From: Vespula vulgaris
Lineage: Eukaryota > Arthropoda > Insecta > Hymenoptera > Vespidae
Direction of reading: 5' to 3'
Assembly: GCF_905475345.1 (NCBI RefSeq)
Contig: NC_066600.1
Span: 3,194,501 to 3,258,500, forward strand
Length of the DNA stretch: 64,000 nt
The position numbers and the translations under genes were made by a program. Each line of letters opens with the position of its first letter. Position 1 is the first letter of the stretch. This document shows, one piece after another, positions 37,557 through 50,986 of this stretch. The notes beneath the pieces were generated by a model. That model made no database searches, was not told where the DNA came from, and saw nothing but the letters and a program-made list of their open reading frames with translations.

Positions 37557-38519
37557 AGGTGGTGCGACGGTGAGAGGGGGTGAGGAGGCAAGGAGTCTCA
37601 GCACGGAGATCATCTGCCGCTATAACAGGCTGCCAGCTGGCAAAAAAGTCAAACGCGAGCTTCCCTTCGCTATGCGATGCTATGTTGATGGCGTGTCGCT
37701 GCTTATTTTCAACTCGCTGCCTGCATACCTGGTTAGATCCGAGAGGGATCTCTGAAATGTTCTTGGCTCCGATCCGAAATCATATACACACTACTGCTTT
37801 CCCTTTTCTCTATCTTTTCCCTTACCATCCTTCTTCGCAAGGCTCTATACTTTTCACTCTCTTTTCACGTTCATTCTCTCGATCCTCGACACAGGAATAC
37901 GACGACAGATTTCAACGTACCGACGAATAAAAGGGAAATACTTTCGATGGTAATCTTTTGCGGAAACGATTTTCCCTTCCGACGAAGTTTCGTGGGACGT
38001 TTATTAAGGGAAATAGACGATCGTGACTGTTAGTCTTATCTTCGAGGAATTAATGCACGTTGAAAGAAAAAGAAAAAAGCCCCCAAAAAAAAAGAAAGAA
38101 AAAAAAGAAAGAAAGAAAGAAACCAAGAGTGGACTCTGACAAAACAGACTTTCCACTCGCTTTCGATCATCCGAGAAAAAGAAACGTCTCGTATTATTCA
38201 CCGTTTTCTTCGCGATCGCTTATCACGTAATTGCTTCGTTTCACGAACGAATCTTTGGTGCATTAAGGTTCCACCGAAGCAAGAGATAAAAAAGGAGAGA
38301 GAGAAAGGAAGAGTAAAGAAAGAAGGAGAGTAAGCGAGCACTCCTTTGGAATGCAAAAACGTTTTCAACGTTTCACCATGAAATTCCAGACTCCCTCTGC
38401 TTGTTGTACAATCTTATCGTTGGCACGTTGCTAGCTTTCGTCTTGCTTCGTTCTCTTTCGAAGTGGTAAAGGTGGCAGAAGGAGAAAGAGGAGGAGGAAA
38501 TGAAAGGTAGAGAAGGTGA

Positions 38520-38857
38520 TAGAGAGAGAAAGAGAAAGAGAAAAAGAGAAAGAGAGAGAGAGAGAAAGAGAGAAAGAGAGAGAGAACAGTACGGCAACGA
38601 GTCAGGCGAGCACCGGCTTGATCCACGTTGTACCCGTAGGGGGTGCCGGAAGAGAGGGAGGAGGGAACGAAGGGTAGAAGGAGGAGCACCCCCTGGCTAG
38701 GTAGTAGAAGGGGTGTCGTGATAACGTCACGCTCTGACAGAGTGCCGCTGCTATCGCGCCGCCACACGCCGGCAGAGAAACAAAATGGAACCTCCGACCG
38801 CTCGACCCTCCTCCTCCTCATCCTTCGTCTACCCTTTCGGACTCCCTTTCCACTTTA

Positions 38858-38929
<72 letters not shown>

Positions 38930-38932
38930 TTC
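38520..38932 (+). repeat. GA tract and CT tract in opposite orientation
   Basis: GA at 38520-38585 and CT at 38858-38932, with 270 bp of unique sequence between them. A further GA tract lies at 39238-39282. Confidence 0.85.
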
Positions 38933-40435
38933 CATAGTAGAGAAGAGCTTTCGACCTCGACGAACCTTTCTGCTCGCCATCGACGACAACGATCTGTGGA
39001 GAAACCAAACGTCGATCTCTCGAAAGCGAAGAGAAAGAAAGAGAGAAAGAAGAGGGGTTAGGAGGGTACAGTTCTCCTTTTCCAATCGTCTCGAGGCACT
39101 CGAGATTCGATTCGGAAGATTAACGATCGAACGAACTACTCGAACGGTCTTCCCTTCGAGCCTCTGAATCTTTCCGTCCTTTTCTCGCGAGTATCGATGT
39201 GCTTGTGTATATCTGTATATAAGTGTATGAGAGAAATAAAGAGAGAGAGACAGAAAGAAAGAGAGAGAGAGAGAGAGAGAGCAAGAGACAGATAGACAGA
39301 GAAAGCGCGGAAACGAGATCTCACGTCTCGCGGAAAATCGAGAAAGGGGAATTTTAGAGGACTCTGGTATATATCTATGTATCTGTGGATAGAGAGGAAC
39401 CTTGGTATATTTCGATGTTCGGCTCGGCAAATTGGAGAAATTTTGTAGATTGCACAATTGGAGGAGGGACGACGAAAAAGAAGAAAGAAAGAAAGAAAGA
39501 GAAAAGTAAAGTAGAAGAAGAAAACGAGAAGATTGGCAGAGTACCGATAAACGCGTGTAATTTCGAGAGATTCGTGAAAATTGAAACGATTTCACGGTAT
39601 TTTCTATCGCGCAAGCTAAGCGTGTCCATGAACGATACTCGCTCTTGCGAATCGAGCCGAGGAGAGAAGAGGAAAGGAGAGGAGACGAGTCGGGAGGTAG
39701 AGGAGAAGAGGGAATCGATATGATGAGCGTGCATACGCGGCTTCTGCCGGAGCACACGTCCTGCTGAAACGCACGCAAGGTCATACGGGTGTCCGCGCAC
39801 GGAAATCCGGATCGGATGCGGTATACGGTACGCGAGACTGACGCGTCTACGTGTTCCTGTCCGAGTGTATGCGTTTCTAGTGGGCCGCAACGCGTGTCGT
39901 CCGTGTATTACACTTTCCTGCTTTTAATTTCGACCTTTTTTTCTCTCTCTCCTCTTTCTGTTTCTCTCTCTATTTCTGTCTCTTTTGGTTCCAGCAACCA
40001 AACGCATCGCCATTATTAATCTTGTTTCTAATATCTTTTTGTTGCTTTTTTTACCTTCATCTTTTTTCCTTCTTCTTCCTTTTCTTCTCTCTTCTTTTCT
40101 TTTCTTTTCTTTTTTTTATATCTACGACCTCCATTATGAAATTTAGCAAATCGTTAAGAATCCGGTCGTTCGTTCTATCCTCTAGTATACCAACGTACAT
40201 ACACATCCCGTTGGTATCAACGAGAACCATGAAAAACAAAAGATTGGATATTAATTCCGTTAATTGTAAAGCCGGGCTCGTGCCAAAAAGTAAAAACCTC
40301 CAGGCTGTCCGGTGCACGTAAAGTCGCGTCGTTTCAGGTTTTCAAAGGCTAACACGCATGTTGGTGGTACATACGCGCACATACGAAACTATATACATCG
40401 TACACGTATATAGATAATACCTATACGTATATAGA

Positions 40436-40448
40436 AAGAGAGAGAGAG

Positions 40449-40484
<36 letters not shown>
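40436..40484 (+). repeat. (GA)n microsatellite
   Basis: About 48 bp of GA with one GAAAAA break. Confidence 0.9.
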
Positions 40485-40485
<1 letters not shown>

Positions 40486-41228
40486 CATGTATGGTAAAAC
40501 GAGCGAGAGCAGCAGCAACACAGCAGCACCACGGACGTCGGCTAATGGTACGGAAGGGGGTGGTGAAAATAAAGAGGGTGGTTCGGGCGGAGGCTGTAAT
40601 TAAAACAGGAATGTTAATTACTCTTTGCATTACCGAAAAGCCTGTTATTGCCTGCGGAGCTGCCGTACGCGAGGAACGACCCGAACGAGATGAAAGCCAG
40701 AGAGAGCGCTGGCGCGGCCCAGCTTCCCGCTTCGAAATTTTCGAATCGTTTTTGTTACGTGCTGCGTGCACTCTTTTATGCTGCATCGTTTCTTTCGTTC
40801 CTCTCTTTCTCTCTCTCTCTCTCTCTTTTTTTTGTTTTTAGTCGGTCGCTTTTGTTCTGGAAATTCGGAAATGGAGCGACACGACGGACGTCGGCACTCG
40901 CCTGTATTTTTAATGTCTCGCGTTTGCATCGAATGGAACGATTCGGTGGGGGATGGGGAGGAAAAGGGGGCTGGGGAGTGAGATTGGGAGGGGAGGGGGA
41001 GAGGGTGTTTGCGTTCGATCGATACTTTCGGCTAAGGGAACATTTCCGAAAATTTCTACGGACCGTTGTAAAGTTCCTACATTGGGAAGTAGTTCGCTTT
41101 TGTGAAGGAAAATTGTTAAATCGTTGGGGAACTTTCGATAGGGTACAAGTTTGAAACTAATGTGAAAATTTATAACACCTTCTGGCACAAGTAATAAGCA
41201 ACTAAGTGAGTTCTCTCTCTCTTTCTTT

Positions 41229-41261
<33 letters not shown>

Positions 41262-42969
41262 GATGGAAAGAAAGAATGGAAGGTACGTTCGTTCGTTCCA
41301 AGAAGCAACAGTAAACCCGAAGGAGGCACGACGATAATTTATGCCGAAGACGACGACGGACGTCTTCCATACTGGCCGATAGTTCGCCAATGAGAGAAAG
41401 CAAGAAAGAAACGTGCACGAGAGAAGAAAGAAAGAAAGAAAGAAAAAAGAAATAAAGAAAGAAAGAAAGAAAGAAAGAAAGAGAAGTAGAGAATCCTCGA
41501 CCACGAGTTCCGACCTTCGTGAATACTTTGTCGTCGTTAAAAGGTCTCGCCGTTAAATACAAAGAAGCGAGATGAGACAAGGAGGCCCTACGTGGGTCCT
41601 ACGGGTTGCTCCTACTTCGAGGCTCGTAAATGGTAGGCTGAGTTTCTCGAGCCTCTGAGATGATTTATAGAAACTTAAATCCCCGGGGTGCATCCCTCCT
41701 CTTCCTCCTCTTCCTCCTCCTTCTCTTCCACCTTCTCCACTTCACAGTTCGACCTCGTCTCTCTATCTTTTCGGACTCGGACCGAAAGATCCGATATGGA
41801 GGCACACGCGTTCTGTCCGCGCTAAAACGCTCGACCGATCTATCTTTTCTCCATCGCGAAGAAACGAATGAGATTTACCAAAGTCGATTTTTGAAGGAGA
41901 GGATTGTATAAAGTGAGGGAAGAATAGAAAAAGAGAAAGAGAGAGAGAGAGAGATAGGGGGATGAACGATAAAAAAAAGAAAAAGAAAAAAGAATGAAAA
42001 AAGGAACAACTTGAACGAACGTCCCACCCTTCCACTCCGTTCTCCTTTCTTCCTCTCGGAATATTTAATTACAGCCTTTACGTCGAGCGAGAAGAAAATA
42101 ACGCCGTGGTCCTCTTCTCCCTTCTCCTCTTCCTCCTCTTCCTCCTCGAATGGCCTCGTTCGAGAGCGCACTGCTCTGTGTTTACCTCGTACTTCTAATT
42201 GCTTCGGTCAGAGCGAGTCTGCCATTACGGTGTATGGTGCGAGGAGAGCTCTACGAGCAGTTCTGCGCCCTCGGAGATGCCGTATCTTCGTATGCCCTCG
42301 CGAACTAGCGTAACACAGCGATAATTATTGGGCCGCGTTCTCGATGCTTCGACCAGACGATTCTTCTTCTTTCTCTTTCTCTTTCTCTTTCTCTTTCTCT
42401 TTCTCTCTCTCTCTTTTTCTTCATGTGTGCGTGTACGTGTGTATGGAAACTGTTGGTGAAAGGATAAAGGTGCCCTTTTTTGGTTTGCATCGAACGAAGA
42501 ACGAATGATTGGATAATCAATGTTAAATAACATTAAAATTGGATAATGTGATAATAAATCGTCTGCGAAGATAAATAATTAATGACAAATACTGACAAAG
42601 GGTAAAATGATAATAAATAAGGTAGGAGGGTAATAAATTAACTCCCGAACGATATAACAAGTATTTAGGTATAGAGAGTAGAGTAATATAACGAATGCGT
42701 TGCATAATAATAAATGTTCCTGTTAAACGTAAACCTATTAACAATATAAACCGTAGATAAGGAATAAACGACGGTGGGATTAATTTTGATGAATTTTAAA
42801 TGATAAATAAATTTAATGTAAATATTGAGAAAATGATGTCGTCATCGTCGATATCTCGTAGAATTGATCGACGAGGAAATCGACCGAGGGGTGAAAGGAA
42901 AACGCGCGCTTACCCTTTACACGTTCTGCAGACAGCTCGATCCGTTCGTGGTGCGTTAACGTTGGCTCA

Positions 42970-43122
42970 TGCAAGTGAGAGAAAGAGAGAGAGAGAAAAG
43001 AGAGAGAAAGAGAGAAAGAGAGAGAGAAAGAGAGAGACTGAGAGAGTGATAGTATATGTATGTATGTGTGTGTGTATGTGTGAGAGGGAGAGAGAGACAC
43101 AGAAAGAGAGAGAGAGAGAGAG
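42970..43122 (+). repeat. GA tract with an internal GT run
   Basis: GA/GAAA at 42970-43037, TATGTGTG-type sequence near 43055-43081, then GA again to 43122. Confidence 0.85.
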
Positions 43123-43515
43123 TTGCCGAGGAAAAGGGGTACGGCCATGTTGGTGAGGAGGTGGCCAATGGCGCGCGGAGCACCTGCCTCCCGTCTCTCG
43201 GCAGTGTGTGTCGTCGAGTGTGTGGGCGTGCGTTCGCACGCGTGTTTGTGCCTTTCCTTTTCGTGACGCGACGCGCTTGCGCCCGCGCGCGCTCGTGCGA
43301 CACATGCGCGCACACGTGCCCCGTCCTATTCGTTCTTTTGCTACTTTGACTTTGTACTTTTTAACGCTTTCTACTTCCTCGAGATGTTTTTTTCCTTTCT
43401 ATTTGGCCTTTCCTTTTGTTCGCCAGTAAAACGATTTTATATCTTCGTTCTTTTTTCTTTTTTTTTTTGTCTTTTTTTTCTCTATTCTTCCTTTCAAAAG
43501 GAACGATCAAAAGGA

Positions 43516-43568
43516 GTGGTAGTAGTAGTAGTAGTAATAGTAGTAGTAATAGTAGTAGTAACAGTAAT
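43516..43568 (+). repeat. (AGT)n/(AAT)n trinucleotide repeat
   Basis: About 17 AGT triplets with AAT variants. Confidence 0.85.
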
Positions 43569-44573
43569 AAATACGAGATTTCTTGGAAAAGTTTGTTGCA
43601 ATAACAACGGGCTAATAACAACGAACGATTGGATAATTTCTTTTTTTTTTCTTCCTCTTCTTCTTATTTTTTTTTTCGAGAGAGAGAGAGGAGTAAATGA
43701 AGGAAGGATAACGAAAAGAAGAGAAATAAAAATAAGAGAAACGCGAGAAATGAAGGAACGCGAAAAGAAGTTGTCCGGCGCTCGTGGCGTTTCCCGAGTG
43801 AAAGATTTATCTTGTAAAAATCGGATAAAAGTCGAAAGAAGGATACGTTGCACGTAACCATTACGGTGAAGCGAACGAACGATGCGTGTAATTACGGAAC
43901 GGGAGAGGCGCATACACGAGATGCGGTTTCGAAAACGATCCGCGTTCTCGTATCGATCGCGAGTGAGAAGTCTCGTCTTTCCCGTATCGTCGTTACGATA
44001 ATTATGTTCGGTCTTGCTATGGCGCCACTGACGCCATCGTTATCTTTCCTTACGACGTATCTTTTTACAAAAAGAAAAATAGGAAATTAGTCTTTCGTTT
44101 TCTCTCTCTCTCTCTGTCTATCTATCTATCTATCTCTACTTCTATCTCTCTTCCTCTTTTTCTGTCTTTCTCTCTTTCTTTCGATCGTGTCCGTCAAATT
44201 ACAAGATTACTTTCAAATCAATGTAATCTCTGGTGACTCGTAATTTCATCTCGAGAGAGAAGTTTACAATTCACGAGGATCGAAGGCGCTTTCGGGCGTG
44301 TTTCAGGTCGGCTCGACGGCCTCGGTAAATCGTTGCCGAGAAGGGAAAAGAGGAAGAATAAGAGTGGGTGAGGGAGTAGAGGAGAGAAAGAAGAGAAGGA
44401 GGTGGTTGTGGTGGTGGTGATGGTAGTGGTGGAAGAAAGAAACAATAATAAAAAGAGCGACTCGGGCGGCCAACGAGAGGGTACCAGTTAAAATCTTCAT
44501 TGCGGTCGGCCATTCTTCTCATCCGATGCACTCTCCCTCTCTCTTTCACCTGCCGCGTATTTCCTTTTCTTTC

Positions 44574-44575
<2 letters not shown>

Positions 44576-44622
<47 letters not shown>
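44576..44622 (+). repeat. (CT)n microsatellite
   Basis: About 45 bp of CT with one TTT. Confidence 0.9.
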
Positions 44623-45359
44623 GACCGGTCGCTTCTCGACTCGTCCTTACGACCTAAGGGCACCGATGCGTGTATACTCAAAACCCTTTCAGCTCGTGCC
44701 GTACGCTTCTTCAAAGATACTACATTCAAAGTATACCAACATTCTAAACTCTGGATGATTAGATCCTTGGGATGTATTTAAGAAATATCAATTCTATTAA
44801 AAAGAAAAAAAAAAGAGAGAAGAAAATAAACGAAGAAAAAGAAAAATAATAATAGTGATATTTCATTATAAAAACCGCAACGGCACATCTCACGAAGGAG
44901 AGTATTGTTGGACGGTAATCGTGTGCCACGTCGAAGATCGTTAAGGATCGAATCAAGATGTCTCTCATATATAGTGAAACGATATCAGCGAACGGCAGCA
45001 TGTTCTTTCTCTCTCTTTCTTTCCTTTTTTTTCTTTCTTTCTTTCGTTTTTACCTCGCGGACATCGATGCGAACCCGATAAAAGCATTAAACTTTGAGAT
45101 AGTCTCGAGACCGGTCGTCTGCCACTGTCCTGCGAACTGCCCAGCGAACTGGTCGACGAGTTGAACGTTAAATGCAAATAAAAGTACGCGAAAGGGCATA
45201 ACGATCGAAATAGCTACTTAAAAGCTATACGGTATATCGTTAAAGCGGGAAGAGGCCGATTTCTTCGATTTTAATTTGTCACAATGTCGTTAGAGGTAAG
45301 CAACATTATATAGCGCGAGTATCGCGAGTTGATTCGAAGGAAAAAGAGAGAGCGAAAGA

Positions 45360-45364
45360 AAGAG

Positions 45365-45404
<40 letters not shown>

Positions 45405-45541
45405 CAGTCAAGCGAGAATAAACTAGAAAAAAAATTAATTAAAGTATACGAAAAAAATAAAAAAAAATAAAAACGACGACGACAACGACAACGACAACAA
45501 CAACAACAACAATAATAATAATAATAACAACAACAACAAAT
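45360..45541 (+). repeat. GA run, then GAC/CAA/AAT compound repeat
   Basis: GA at 45365-45400. Then 45474-45541 passes through ACG, ACA and AAT triplets. Confidence 0.85.
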
Positions 45542-45720
45542 AGAAAAAGAGAGAAACAGAGGGACTCAGCCGCGGCGCGTTTTGCGTCCACCATAATAAT
45601 TCCCTGCTGATTTTTATTTGGTCTCATTTCATTGCCTGCGATGGCCTATGGGCAGCCGGCACGGTCTGTTATTAGCGTCTGGTGCTCGCCGTTATTGCCG
45701 CGCGCAGCTATACTCACCTC

Positions 45721-45820
45721 TTTCTCTCTCTCTCTCTCTCTCTATCTCTCTTTCTCTCTTGCTCATTCGCTCTTTCGTATTCTCTTCCTTTCCTCACCGT
45801 TTCTTTCTTTCTCTTTCTAC

Positions 45821-45853
<33 letters not shown>

Positions 45854-45855
45854 GG
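45721..45855 (+). repeat. two CT runs
   Basis: CT at 45721-45760 and 45821-45854, separated by T-rich pyrimidines. Confidence 0.85.
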
Positions 45856-46392
45856 CTTCACCATCAACGGAATGGTGGTTCGCGAAGCAAGAGAAGAAGA
45901 GGGATTGGTCGGATGAGAATCCTTTTGCCGGAGTCGACGCCATACTGGGCCCTCCACGCGGATAACTAAGAAGATTGCGTCCGGCGAAAGTGTACCGAGA
46001 CGAGGACGACTTCGTTTCTTCTTTTTTTCTTTGCTCTTTTTTCCCCTCTCCCTCATATCCATGATAATCGTACCTTTCTTCTTTTTCATCTTTGAGAACG
46101 CGACGCGAATCCTCCAAGGGTCTATTCGTTAATTAAACTCGACTGGCTAAAAATGTTTTGTCTAATTTTCTTACGAAAAGAAGAAGAAAAGAAGAAAAAG
46201 AAAAAAGAAATTATTCAAATTAAAATGTCACAATCACAGAATATTCATTGGATATTAAGTGAGATACTTATATTTTCTGGTATAGTTAGAGAATATCTTT
46301 CGTGATGGCGGATCGACAGAGATTGCATTTGTCAGCGAGTAACAGTTTGCTCGCAAATTAGAAATTTCGTTCGCATGAGCGAACGCGTAGAC

Positions 46393-46394
<2 letters not shown>

Positions 46395-46439
<45 letters not shown>

Positions 46440-46458
46440 GAGAGAGAAAGAGAGAGAA
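46395..46458 (+). repeat. (GA)n microsatellite
   Basis: About 60 bp of GA with single GATA and GAAA breaks. Confidence 0.9.
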
Positions 46459-47087
46459 TGGCAAGAAAGGAAGGTAGAAAGGAAGGGCGTCGAATCCTGT
46501 GCCGAGAGCAAAGAGCACGAGCCGTTTGGTAGCTACCGCGCCGCTACGAAAGACATCAGGTTTGTTTTACGGCGCAGTTAAATACGATTTAGGTTTTAAT
46601 TAAATCTAACTCGAGTGAGAGAGAGCGAGGGGGCGGGTCGGACGGGTACCGGCATACAAGACTGTCGACGACGTTGCTGCTGATAAAATATACACGTTCT
46701 CTCAACTATATACACGTAGATATACATATGTAGACTTGCCAAGTTCTCTCTCTCTCTCTCTTTCTCTCTCTTTCTATCTTTCTCTATTTCTCTCTGTAGA
46801 TCTCCTCAAATTCGTTTCTTTCTCTTCCATCCCGTTCAATAAGAATTAATCTCAAAATATTCTCAAGGAAACCCGTTAACGTTAAATCCGAGCTAAGTCG
46901 AAAGCCATAGTAAGAATAAGTATAAGAATAAGTATAAGAAAAAAAGTTGGAGGTGAACGAAAGAGGTGACCGCACGAGGGGTATGTTAGACGTGAGGCTC
47001 GACTTAATGCACGCGTATGACGTGTGCGGATAATTGCAGTAGTTGCAGCCGCGAGCGTGCACTGGCGTGGGTGGCGGTGTGTCGGCT

Positions 47088-47118
47088 GGCAGGCAGGCAG
47101 GCAGGCAAGCAGGCTGGT
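47088..47118 (+). repeat. (GCAG)n tetranucleotide repeat
   Basis: Five to six GCAG/CAAG units, unusual in a window dominated by dinucleotides. CT runs follow at 47386-47427 and 48294-48335. Confidence 0.85.
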
Positions 47119-47380
47119 TGGTCGTTTGGATGGGGTTGCGGTGGCAAAGGGTGTCACCACTCCCTCCTACCCTCTCCTTCTCGCGCCACTAATCAAATTC
47201 AAATGCATATACCTAACAAGCAGCGCGCGCGCACACTCGTGCCGTTGATGAAATTATGGTCGACTGCACTCTCTGCGGCCGTCGTTGCGACGCACGCCAC
47301 GATTTTCGATATTGCAGTCGAATGATCTTTCATCGTCGTGAAAATTATGAAAACCGATTGTTCTTTCTTTCTTTTTCCTT

Positions 47381-47428
<48 letters not shown>

Positions 47429-48394
47429 TCGCTTGATATAACCATGTTACATAATATATTCTTTCGAGATCAGAAAGTATCTATGAATAAGATTTAGGAG
47501 AAAAGAAAAAGAAAAAGAAAGAGCAGACAAGAAAGAACAACGCGTTTGCAACTTCATTTTCTTTTTCTTGTTTTTTTCTTTTCTCTTTTTTTTTTCGACG
47601 CGAGAATAAAAACAAGGATTAATTCGTCGCACGGATCGTGCGAATCGGAGCTCACCGAGCCGTGGAAACTCGCCTTGAGGCGGGAGGGATCGACGCGGAC
47701 AGGGCCATTACAATACCAAATAGCCCTCTCCCTCTCTCTATCCTCGGCATGTCCCTCCGCGATTCGCGCCGTCGCGAGGAGGACGTCTCGTCGCGTAGGG
47801 CAACAATGGCAAAACCCTTCAATTGTATTGAAATCCCGCGGAACAAATGTGCGGCCAAATTCGTCAATAAATCTACAAGTCAACCAGACACCCTCTCTCC
47901 CTCCTACCTCTTTCCTTTGGATTCCTCTTCACGAGCTCGTCGTCCTCGTTGTCGTCGTTCTCGTTCTCGTTGTTACCTACGTCCTACTATATATAGGCGA
48001 GTGTCCCTATATGTAGCGTATGCATAGCGTGTAAATAAATATGTACGAACGCATACACTGGTTTATACTTTGGTATACGTGTTTGTGTGTACGCGCGCGT
48101 GCACGAACAAGGAACACATTAAAATTCAGCCGCGTCTCTCACGGCACCTCCGTGCTTCCCCTCCGAGGCAGTTTCTCACGCGAGGCAAAGGCGGCGACGA
48201 TAAGCGCCATTTTGGTTGACGTCGATGCGCCAATTCTTATCCTAGCACCTGGTGCACCCTCGAATGCATGCATTATGCATCGTCCTTTTTCTTTCTCTCT
48301 CTCTCTCTCTTTATCTCTCTCTCTCTCTCTCTCTTTCTTCTATTTTTCTCCTTCTCTCGTTTTCCCATTAACTTGAAAAATCTAGCCTCCTCGA

Positions 48395-48560
48395 TCTTCG
48401 ATCTTCGATACGATTAAATTAATTGCGCGAACCATTGATTAATAAGATCAATGATTAACCGTTGAAGTTCTCTTCATCCTCATACACTTTTTAAATGGCA
48501 ATAACATTAACTTTAGCTAGACATTAAAGTTTCGTGAGTCACGTCGGAGTACTTAAGGTA
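48395..48560. promoter_or_regulatory. candidate Exd/Hox-type element
   Basis: The perfect inverted repeat CATTGAT (48433-48439) and ATCAATG (48447-48453) contains TGATTAAT at 48436-48443 and overlaps TGATTAAC at 48452-48459. These fit the TGATNNAT-type Exd/Hox composite and a near variant. The flanks are AT-rich with further TAAT cores. This is a motif-based guess. Confidence 0.3.
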
Positions 48561-48945
48561 ACATACTCCCGATCCATCTTGCTCGCAGCCGGTGATCTCT
48601 TCATATCGCTTCAGCCATAACAACCATACCACACGCGGCGTTTATCGTTGAAAAAGCGCGTCGAGGGCCACGGTAATCGGCTCTATGCGAGTTCTCGTCG
48701 CACGGGAAACGCACGTACACGTTCCCGTGGGAGAGACCGGGCTCGATCGTTTCCTAAGAGCTGCTTATACAATTTTGATGATCTTCTCTTTCTCTCTCTT
48801 TCTTTCTCTCTCTTTTTTCTCTCTCGATTTTCACCGATACATTCGCAAATACGTACACGCGGACCTGACGTTTCATACGTGGCGGAAAATTGCTGCCTGC
48901 ATCCTCTATTTTGCGGCTTTTCCAATCATTGTAAAACACCGACGG

Positions 48946-48948
<3 letters not shown>

Positions 48949-48998
<50 letters not shown>
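48949..48998 (+). repeat. (GA)n microsatellite
   Basis: About 24 pure GA units. A CT run with CTGT breaks is at 49841-49900. Confidence 0.9.
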
Positions 48999-49000
<2 letters not shown>

Positions 49001-49019
49001 CCATAAATCGATCACGGAA

Positions 49020-49837
49020 CACGATATTGATACGACGCGTGCACCCGTAAATGCATGTGGATGAAATTTCGTCGGCCGAAAGAAAACAAAAAAAATATCA
49101 AAAAAAAAAAGAAAGAAAAAATACAAAAAAAAAAGGTAACGGGTACGTGTATGGAAAAACGATTTGCTCGACGAATTAGGAAAATCCTGGTACGTCCGCT
49201 AACACACCATGCACGCGGCTTCTTCATCTCCACGTTTCGTCGAGCGACCCACTTACCCGATCTCGCGGCCAACAATCGCTCCTCACGGACGCGTAAAACT
49301 CCTCGGAATAGCTTTCCGCCATCCCGCGAAATTGCTTTTATACGGGAGGAAAATTGATGTCTCGCGTCCTTTAAAATCTCTCATTTTCTCTCCTCTTTTC
49401 TCCAATTTGCTATTACTTTCTTTTCCCTTTCTAAAAGAGAATTCTTTAACCTATATTTTTTCAATGATTTCATAGCATATCCCACATTGTTTATGTCGTT
49501 CGATTATGTCGTTGTTTATGTGTTACGTTATGTATTTATTTTGGTTATCTCGATCGAAGCACTCCCATTTATTATTATGATCCTTGTAACAAACTTTCGA
49601 GACGAGAGATCAAAACAATCGTCTCGCTTTAAAGCATTCATTCACCTCGTGGCTCACGCGACGCGTAGTATCAAATATCACGGACGAAAAGGATAACCCG
49701 TCACGTTCTCGCTTTTCCTTCGTTTCTCTGTTTCCTGAGTATGAATAAGCTGGGGTTACACCCTCCACCCAACGCGAGACACCCTTCGCGAAAGCATAAA
49801 GCTCGGTTGCTCGTCGTCTCGCGAAGCCGGAAAGCTC

Positions 49838-49879
<42 letters not shown>

Positions 49880-50740
49880 GTCTCTCTTTCTCTTTCTCTC
49901 GTCTCTTCCCGACGTCGCAAAGTCAAGCGTTTTGATTTACCGTCGGACTAACGTTCCTCGTTGTCCACCGTTTTGCCCTCTCTCTTTCTCTTTTTCACTC
50001 GTTGTAACCATCTCTCGTCCTACGGGATGTTATACATACGCCTTTGAAAATCCTCATACTCTTGCTCCCCGAGCATTAGCATACTCGTTTATTAATCACG
50101 ATTCTCTCTCTCCCTCTCTCTCTCTCTTTTCTTTCTTCTCTTTCGGCTCGTACACACTCCCTTCAACTTCTTTCTCGCATAAATTACATTCTCAACGACG
50201 TCGTCGATGTAAATTTCCGGAGGTTCGCCAATCGAAACTACTTCGAGTAATTTTCTTCGATCGGCAATACGTGGAGTCTGGCATATCCGAAGAAGAGTTA
50301 ATGTTACACAGCTGCAAGGAACGTATGAAAACGTTTTCGAGATAATGCTGATCGCTCTTAACAGTTAGTTATCCGATGAATTAACATCGCCATCCTACGT
50401 GCGTTAACTTCAAATTATACCTAATGTTAGATCATCGAGCAAATCGAATTAAAAGATAACAAAGGAACAAAAGCAAATCGAACTGACGAACGATATTGGA
50501 TCAACGTTTAATCTCGATTTGAAAAATAAAAGGATATCGAGAAAAACTCGGTCCTTTTTAAATTCGATGTATCTCGTAGACAACGATACATGGCCTCCAG
50601 GACTCCGATGTTCTTCCTCGTTCGTACACGACGAGTGTAACGTACCGGCAAAGAGAAAACGCGTAATCTGTCCTCGCGAAATTAGCATACCGGTTTATTA
50701 ATTACCACGGTTCTCCTTCCTTTCGAGAGTCGTACAAGAT
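49020..50740. other. intronic unique sequence upstream of the ratchet site
   Basis: Relatively repeat-poor, with A-rich patches at 49085-49135 and one CT run. No exon is recognised. Confidence 0.45.
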
Positions 50741-50755
50741 TCATGCTTGATTCCT

Positions 50756-50764
50756 ACGGTGAGT
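50756..50764 (+). promoter_or_regulatory. strong unassigned donor-like site
   Basis: TACG|GTGAGTCG closely resembles the real hth exon donor (CACG|GTGAGTCT). It lies 221 nt upstream of the ratchet acceptor. A possible acceptor, ctccttcctttcgagag, ends 33 nt before it, but in the hth frame that small segment has a stop codon. It could be a decoy donor or part of a non-coding cassette. Confidence 0.3.
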
Positions 50765-50949
50765 CGATCTCTTCTATCTCTTTCTCTCTTAGCTTTTCTC
50801 TACCTATAACGATAGAGATCTTTGTCTCTTTTGCGTATGTGCTACTGTGCAACGATAGGATTGGTTGAAAATACATACGTACACACACACATATATATAT
50901 ATACATACATATAAGGATAAAGACCATTTTCTCGTTCGATCAGTCGAAT

Positions 50950-50986
50950 AATTCTTCCTATCTCTTTCTTTTTGTTACAGGTAAGT
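50950..50986 (+). promoter_or_regulatory. hth: probable recursive splice site (ratchet point)
   Basis: A pyrimidine-rich run (ttcttcctatctctttcttt, then ttg) leads into ttacag, and the next base starts a perfect donor, gtaagt. The AG is at 50979-50980 and the GT at 50981-50982. Known insect ratchet sites have this form: polypyrimidine tract, CAG, then GTAAGT, with no retained exon. The acceptor half shares ttgttacag with the real acceptor of the hth exon. It lies 34,717 nt from the exon's donor, on the same strand and inside a very long intron, which is where such sites occur. Use in RNA is inferred. Confidence 0.75.

Larger units (their letters stand above)
34190..43520. other. intronic unique sequence between purine and pyrimidine tracts
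   Basis: Complex stretches include 35220-35870, 36560-37010, 37560-38100, 39540-39910 and 42480-42960, the last AT-rich. 41230-41240 has a run of ten C. No coding recognised. Confidence 0.4.

Noticed and set aside
38855..39784. Longest open frame (309 codons, minus strand)
   Set aside because: Dominated by Ser/Leu/Phe and Arg/Glu from CT/GA runs, no domain, no splice or start context.
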